The translations under genes and the position numbers were made by a program. DNA of 9,547 bases from DATFXF01 sp035258565 (GTDB lineage Bacteria; Acidobacteriota; Terriglobia; Acidiferrales; UBA7541): positions 1 through 9,547 of the forward strand of contig DATFXF010000137.1 of assembly GCA_035258565.1 (NCBI GenBank), written 5' to 3'. Below are positions 6,691 through 9,547 of the stretch, piece by piece (within the stretch, counting starts at the first letter, position 1; every line of letters starts with the position of its first letter). Below the pieces are notes generated by a model. It had not been told where the DNA came from and searched no databases. It saw nothing but the letters and a program-made list of their open reading frames with translations.

Positions 6691-9156
6691 TCAGGAAACT
6701 ACCGAAAATTCGACGCGCCGGCGCATGGGGTCGATGCGGTCGGCGCGGACGCGCACGCGATCGCCCAGGCGCCACTGCCTGCGTCCGCGCTGGGCGACGA
6801 TCGAGTGGTCGCGTTCGCGATAGAAACAACGCTCGCCGGTCAGATCCTCGAGCGTCGTGATGGGCACCAAGCCCTCGACAAAAATCTCCAGCAGCTCCAC
6901 GAAGAAGCCGAACTTCTGCACGGAGATGATCAGGGCGTCGTACTCTTCGCCGAGATGGCTCTCCATGAACTGCGCTGTCTTCCAGTCCATCAGCTCGCGC
7001 TCGGCGCCATCGGCGCGGCGCTCGGCCTCGGACGACTCCTCGGCGATCTCCTCGAGGACCAGACGCGGGTAGGGGCCGAGTTCGGCTCGGGCCGAATCCT
7101 GGGCACACTTCCGAGCTGCCGCCGGCTTGCTGCGCGATTCTGGGTGGGCCAGCGCCCATTTCAGGATGCGGTGGACGATCAGGTCCGGGTAACGGCGGAT
7201 GGGCGAGGTGAAATGCGTGTAGTGGTCGAAAGCGAGCGCGAAGTGGCCCAGTGGGTCCGCGGCGTAGCGCGCCTGCTTGAGCGAGCGCAGCATGAGATAA
7301 GAAAGGATGCGCTCCTCGGGCTTGCCGGCGATTTTCTGCGCCAGGCGCTGGTAATGCTGTGGCCTGATGTCGAGTTCCATCGTGCCCGGCAGGACCGCGA
7401 TCATCTGCCGCTCGCGGCCGCGCGCCGCCCGGCCGGCGCGGGCGAGAGCAGGCACGCGGCCATGCTTGACGACGACCCGCCGTTCGGCCAACTCAGCGAC
7501 GCCCAGCGAGTACCCAAAGGTCTTCGCAATCTCCTCGAACTCAAGGACCTTTTTCGCGTCAGGCTTCTCGTGGACGCGGTGCAGCGAGGCAATGCCGCGG
7601 CGGTCAAGATAGGCAGCCACGGCCTCGTTGGCTGCGAGCATGAACTCCTCGATGATGCGATGGGCAATGTTGCGCTCGCTGCGGACAATCTTGACCATGC
7701 GCCCCAGCTCATCGAACTCGATCACCGGCTCGGGCAAGTCAAAGTCAATCGAGCCGCGGCGGGCGCGCCTCGCGTTCAAGAGAAGCGCGAGCTCGCGCAT
7801 CCGTTGGAATTCCCCCGCGAGCCGCGCGTAGCGTCGATTGGCCTCCGCGTCGCCCTCGAGCACCTTATTGACGTTGATGTAGGTCATCCGCTCAACCGAT
7901 TGAATCACCCCCGGCGTAAACGTGGTCTCAAGCACCTTGCCGCTGGAATCTATCTCCATGAGCGCGCTCATCACCAGCCGATCCTCCTGTGGCTTGAGCG
8001 AGCAGATGCCGTTCGAGAGCTCCTCGGGCAGCATGGGAATAGCGCGGTCGGGGAAATAGACGGAGGTGCCGCGCAGGCGCGCTTCCCGATCGAGCGCGGA
8101 GTCCCGCGGCACGTAGTGCGCCACGTCGGCGATGTGCACCTGCAATTGCCGGCGGCCGTCGGCAAGTTGCGCAACATAGACTGCATCATCGAAATCCTTG
8201 GCCGTTTCCCCGTCGATAGTCACGATGGGGAGGTGACGAAAATCCTGCCGGCCGGCGAGTTCCCCCTCGCGCACCGGCTGCGCAGCGCGGCGCGCTTCCG
8301 CCAGCACGTCTTTGGGAAATTGAAATGGCAGGTAGTGCTTGCGAAGGATGATCTCGACGTCCACGCCGAAGTCGCCTGGCCGGCCGAGAATTTCCACCAC
8401 TCGCCCGGCGGGCGCCACGCCTCCGCGCGGAAAGCGCGTCAGCTCAACATTCACTACGGCACCATCGAGTTCGGGCAAGCGAGCCCGCCGGGAGCTCGAG
8501 GGGCGCTGGCCGAGTTTGGCCCGCAGCTCCGGCGTGAGCTCTTCGCCGGGGGGGACAACGATTTCGTGCAGCAGGCGCGGGTCGTAGGGGAGCACGACGT
8601 TACCGCGATCGCCGTAGCGAAACAGACCGACAACCGTCGGGTGCGCGCGCTCGAGAACGCGCAGGATGCGGCCCTCGGCGCGACCCCCCATGCCTGCGCG
8701 GCTCGGGCGCTCGATGCGCGCGAGCACGAGGTCGCTATGCATGGCGTCACCCAAGCGGTCACGGCCGATGAAGAGGTCGCCCTCCATGCCAGGCACGGGA
8801 TGCTCCGGCACAACGAAGCCATAGCCGTCGCGATGCGTGACCAGGCGGCCCGTGATCAGGTTGGGATCGCGCATCGTGCGCGACACCCGGACGGGCTGCG
8901 CTTGGCGGCCTTGAGGGGCTTCCGCACGGTGCGGCTCATCAGCTGGCCGCTTTACCCCGGCCAGCCGATACCGTCCGCCGCGAAGCTCCTCGATCTCTCC
9001 CCGGTGCTTCAACTGGGCGATGAGTCGGGGCAACGCTCGCCGACTGTGGTGGCGCAAGCCGAGCCCCTGCGCGATGTCGCGCAACCGGGCGGGAGTGCGG
9101 GCGCGCGCGAGATGCGCGAGGATGTCCTGCGCAGTGATTTCATCCTGGCGGGCCAT
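6691..9156 (-). CDS. rnr: Ribonuclease R, 3'-5' exoribonuclease
   Basis: The protein has 821 aa from the ATG at 9156 and degrades structured RNA 3' to 5' in RNA turnover and quality control. In order it has a winged-helix-like N-terminus (about 5-66), two cold-shock-type OB folds (about 100-290, with GRLVTHRDGYGFVVPE), the RNB catalytic domain with VTIDGETAKDFDDAVYV (metal aspartates D315, D321, D323, D324), LPEELSNGICSLKP (376-389), HFTSPIRRYPDLI (648-660), and a C-terminal S1 domain (about 737-821, with GEEYDALIISVQKFGFFVEL). All catalytic residues are present, so it should be active. The same frame is open upstream to ATG 9192 and TTG 9225. Neither has a ribosome site, and ATG 9192 overlaps a -10-like box, so I chose 9156, although its own ribosome site is also weak. 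Small uncharacterised genes follow. Confidence 0.95.
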   Translation of the reverse strand: MARQDEITAQDILAHLARARTPARLRDIAQGLGLRHHSRRALPRLIAQLKHRGEIEELRGGRYRLAGVKRPADEPHRAEAPQGRQAQPVRVSRTMRDPNLITGRLVTHRDGYGFVVPEHPVPGMEGDLFIGRDRLGDAMHSDLVLARIERPSRAGMGGRAEGRILRVLERAHPTVVGLFRYGDRGNVVLPYDPRLLHEIVVPPGEELTPELRAKLGQRPSSSRRARLPELDGAVVNVELTRFPRGGVAPAGRVVEILGRPGDFGVDVEIILRKHYLPFQFPKDVLAEARRAAQPVREGELAGRQDFRHLPIVTIDGETAKDFDDAVYVAQLADGRRQLQVHIADVAHYVPRDSALDREARLRGTSVYFPDRAIPMLPEELSNGICSLKPQEDRLVMSALMEIDSSGKVLETTFTPGVIQSVERMTYINVNKVLEGDAEANRRYARLAGEFQRMRELALLLNARRARRGSIDFDLPEPVIEFDELGRMVKIVRSERNIAHRIIEEFMLAANEAVAAYLDRRGIASLHRVHEKPDAKKVLEFEEIAKTFGYSLGVAELAERRVVVKHGRVPALARAGRAARGRERQMIAVLPGTMELDIRPQHYQRLAQKIAGKPEERILSYLMLRSLKQARYAADPLGHFALAFDHYTHFTSPIRRYPDLIVHRILKWALAHPESRSKPAAARKCAQDSARAELGPYPRLVLEEIAEESSEAERRADGAERELMDWKTAQFMESHLGEEYDALIISVQKFGFFVELLEIFVEGLVPITTLEDLTGERCFYRERDHSIVAQRGRRQWRLGDRVRVRADRIDPMRRRVEFSVVS

Positions 9157-9181
9157 CGGGTGCCGTTCATGCCCAGGGCGG

Positions 9182-9207
9182 GGCCGGGCCATTGTACCGG
9201 CCCGGCC
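9182..9207. promoter_or_regulatory. Inverted repeat bracketing a -10-like box upstream of rnr (candidate operator or leader hairpin)
   Basis: GGCCGGGCC (9182-9190) and GGCCCGGCC (9199-9207) are perfect 9-bp arms around ATTGTACC. On the minus strand the spacer contains TACAAT (9196-9191), a five-of-six -10 match, about 35 bp before the rnr ATG at 9156. No good -35 box is seen (TCGTTC at 17 bp). The repeat could be an operator overlapping the promoter. If transcription starts further upstream, it would instead be a GC-rich hairpin in the leader. It may also be chance in GC-rich DNA. Confidence 0.4.
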
Positions 9208-9253
9208 GCTTTCGAACGACCACAACTTTTTTTGGGAGGGCGGGTTGAACCGC

Positions 9254-9547
9254 TTAGGTCAACACAAACCTCCTGGTCCTCCTCCGTCGGACCAGGAGAC
9301 GTCCCACGCCAGGGACACAAGGGGAGACGGTACGACTGTGCCCTGTACGTGCCAGTCGTTTCAGCCGTGTCGGAGCATCCCATGTGCGCCGGACATCGGC
9401 CTCTAGCTGTTCCTGTCGTGCCCGCACCCAAGGAGCGTAGTGCCTTTCTGTAACGCGGACGCTCTGGTGCCCGAGCAACACGCTCACCCGCTCGATCGGC
9501 ACACTGGCTAGTAGAAGCTCAACAGCGAAAGTGTCACGCATTCGATG
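9254..9547 (-). CDS. Tyrosine recombinase/integrase, C-terminal catalytic part (5' end beyond the window)
   Basis: The frame is open from the right edge and ends at TAA 9256-9254. It begins HRMRDTFAVELLLASVPIER, where H-R-M-R is the HxxR catalytic motif. VSVLLGHQSVRVTERHY follows, carrying the second conserved His and the Tyr nucleophile. Next is APWVRARQEQLEADVRRTW, which I associate with integrases common in Acidobacteria. These enzymes cut and rejoin DNA at att sites. After RRTW the sequence turns into an Arg-rich tail (about 43 residues) that runs through several stem-loops and looks non-native. The gene may be 3' truncated or frameshifted, or the tail may simply be variable. The N-terminal SAM-like and first catalytic Arg regions lie outside the window, so its integrity is unknown. 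It is upstream of rnr on the same strand. Confidence 0.85.
   Translation of the reverse strand, partial: HRMRDTFAVELLLASVPIERVSVLLGHQSVRVTERHYAPWVRARQEQLEADVRRTWDAPTRLKRLARTGHSRTVSPCVPGVGRLLVRRRRTRRFVLT
9270..9298. repeat. Perfect 10-bp inverted repeat after the integrase core
   Basis: CTCCTGGTCC (9270-9279) and GGACCAGGAG (9289-9298) enclose a 9-nt loop. On the minus strand it is followed by GTTTGTGTTG, which is T-rich but not a clean U-tract. It could be a weak rho-independent terminator of the integrase transcript, although the integrase frame runs through it to 9254. It is the strongest of the stem-loops in this 90-bp stretch. Confidence 0.6.
9301..9316. repeat. Short stem-loop in the integrase tail region
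   Basis: GTCCC (9301-9305) and GGGAC (9312-9316) form a 5-bp stem with a 6-nt loop. It starts 3 bp after the 10-bp inverted repeat and is probably part of the same structured stretch. Confidence 0.35.
9332..9359. repeat. 7-bp inverted repeat in the integrase tail region
   Basis: ACGACTG (9332-9338) and CAGTCGT (9353-9359) form a perfect 7-bp stem around a 14-nt loop. It lies just after the point where the integrase stops resembling its family. Confidence 0.45.

Noticed and set aside
6685..9453. A plus-strand open frame of 922 codons running antisense to nearly all of rnr
   Set aside because: The minus strand encodes an RNase R with all domains and catalytic residues. The antisense frame has no recognisable domain and follows from GC-rich codon use.
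1..9547. CRISPR array, riboswitch or defence system
   Set aside because: I saw no regularly spaced direct repeats, no cas-like, toxin-antitoxin or restriction genes, and no riboswitch-like leader in the gaps between genes.

Overview
The window looks like a high-GC bacterial chromosome segment, most likely from Acidobacteriota. That is inference: the two small uncharacterised proteins, the zinc-ribbon/helix-turn-helix fossil and the integrase tail resemble sequences I associate with that phylum, and no rRNA gene is present to confirm it. It is mostly ordinary housekeeping sequence with mobile-element debris at both ends.

Left end (1-1000). The window opens in the last 41 codons of a plus-strand SPFH/band-7 (slipin-like) gene, which stops at 126. 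Facing it on the minus strand is a decayed gene that makes sense only if read across two frames and one stop codon: a cysteine-containing N-terminal part and a C-terminal helix-turn-helix-like part. Next comes the 5' half of a tRNA-Val(GAC) gene, cut exactly at the end of the anticodon loop but still behind a strong sigma70-type promoter.

Metabolic block (998-5760). The minus-strand sucA gene encodes 2-oxoglutarate dehydrogenase E1 (829 aa) and lacks the usual N-terminal E2-docking segment. A 322-bp divergent intergenic region separates it from a plus-strand oxidoreductase of the 2,4-diaminopentanoate dehydrogenase/dihydrodipicolinate reductase-like family, read from a GTG at 3810. Convergent to that is a minus-strand NADP-type beta-hydroxyacid dehydrogenase (3-hydroxyisobutyrate dehydrogenase/tartronate semialdehyde reductase family). 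These genes suit amino-acid and central carbon oxidation, but they do not form one operon.

Minus-strand series (5874-9225). Ribonuclease R is followed, with gaps of about 80 bp, by a two-helix membrane protein with an N-terminal zinc ribbon, a 99-aa conserved-looking protein of unknown role, and then the beta-hydroxyacid dehydrogenase. Co-transcription is possible, although the last gene has its own ribosome site and a possible -10 box. An inverted repeat brackets a TACAAT box just upstream of the rnr start.

Right end (9208-9547). The C-terminal catalytic part of a tyrosine recombinase (HxxR, GH and Tyr present) enters from the right. Its conserved region ends abruptly and the frame then runs through a cluster of stem-loops.

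No CRISPR array, rRNA gene, intact tRNA or complete mobile element is visible. The points most worth a second look are the promoter-bearing tRNA half, the multi-lesion zinc-ribbon/HTH pseudogene and the hairpin cluster after the integrase.
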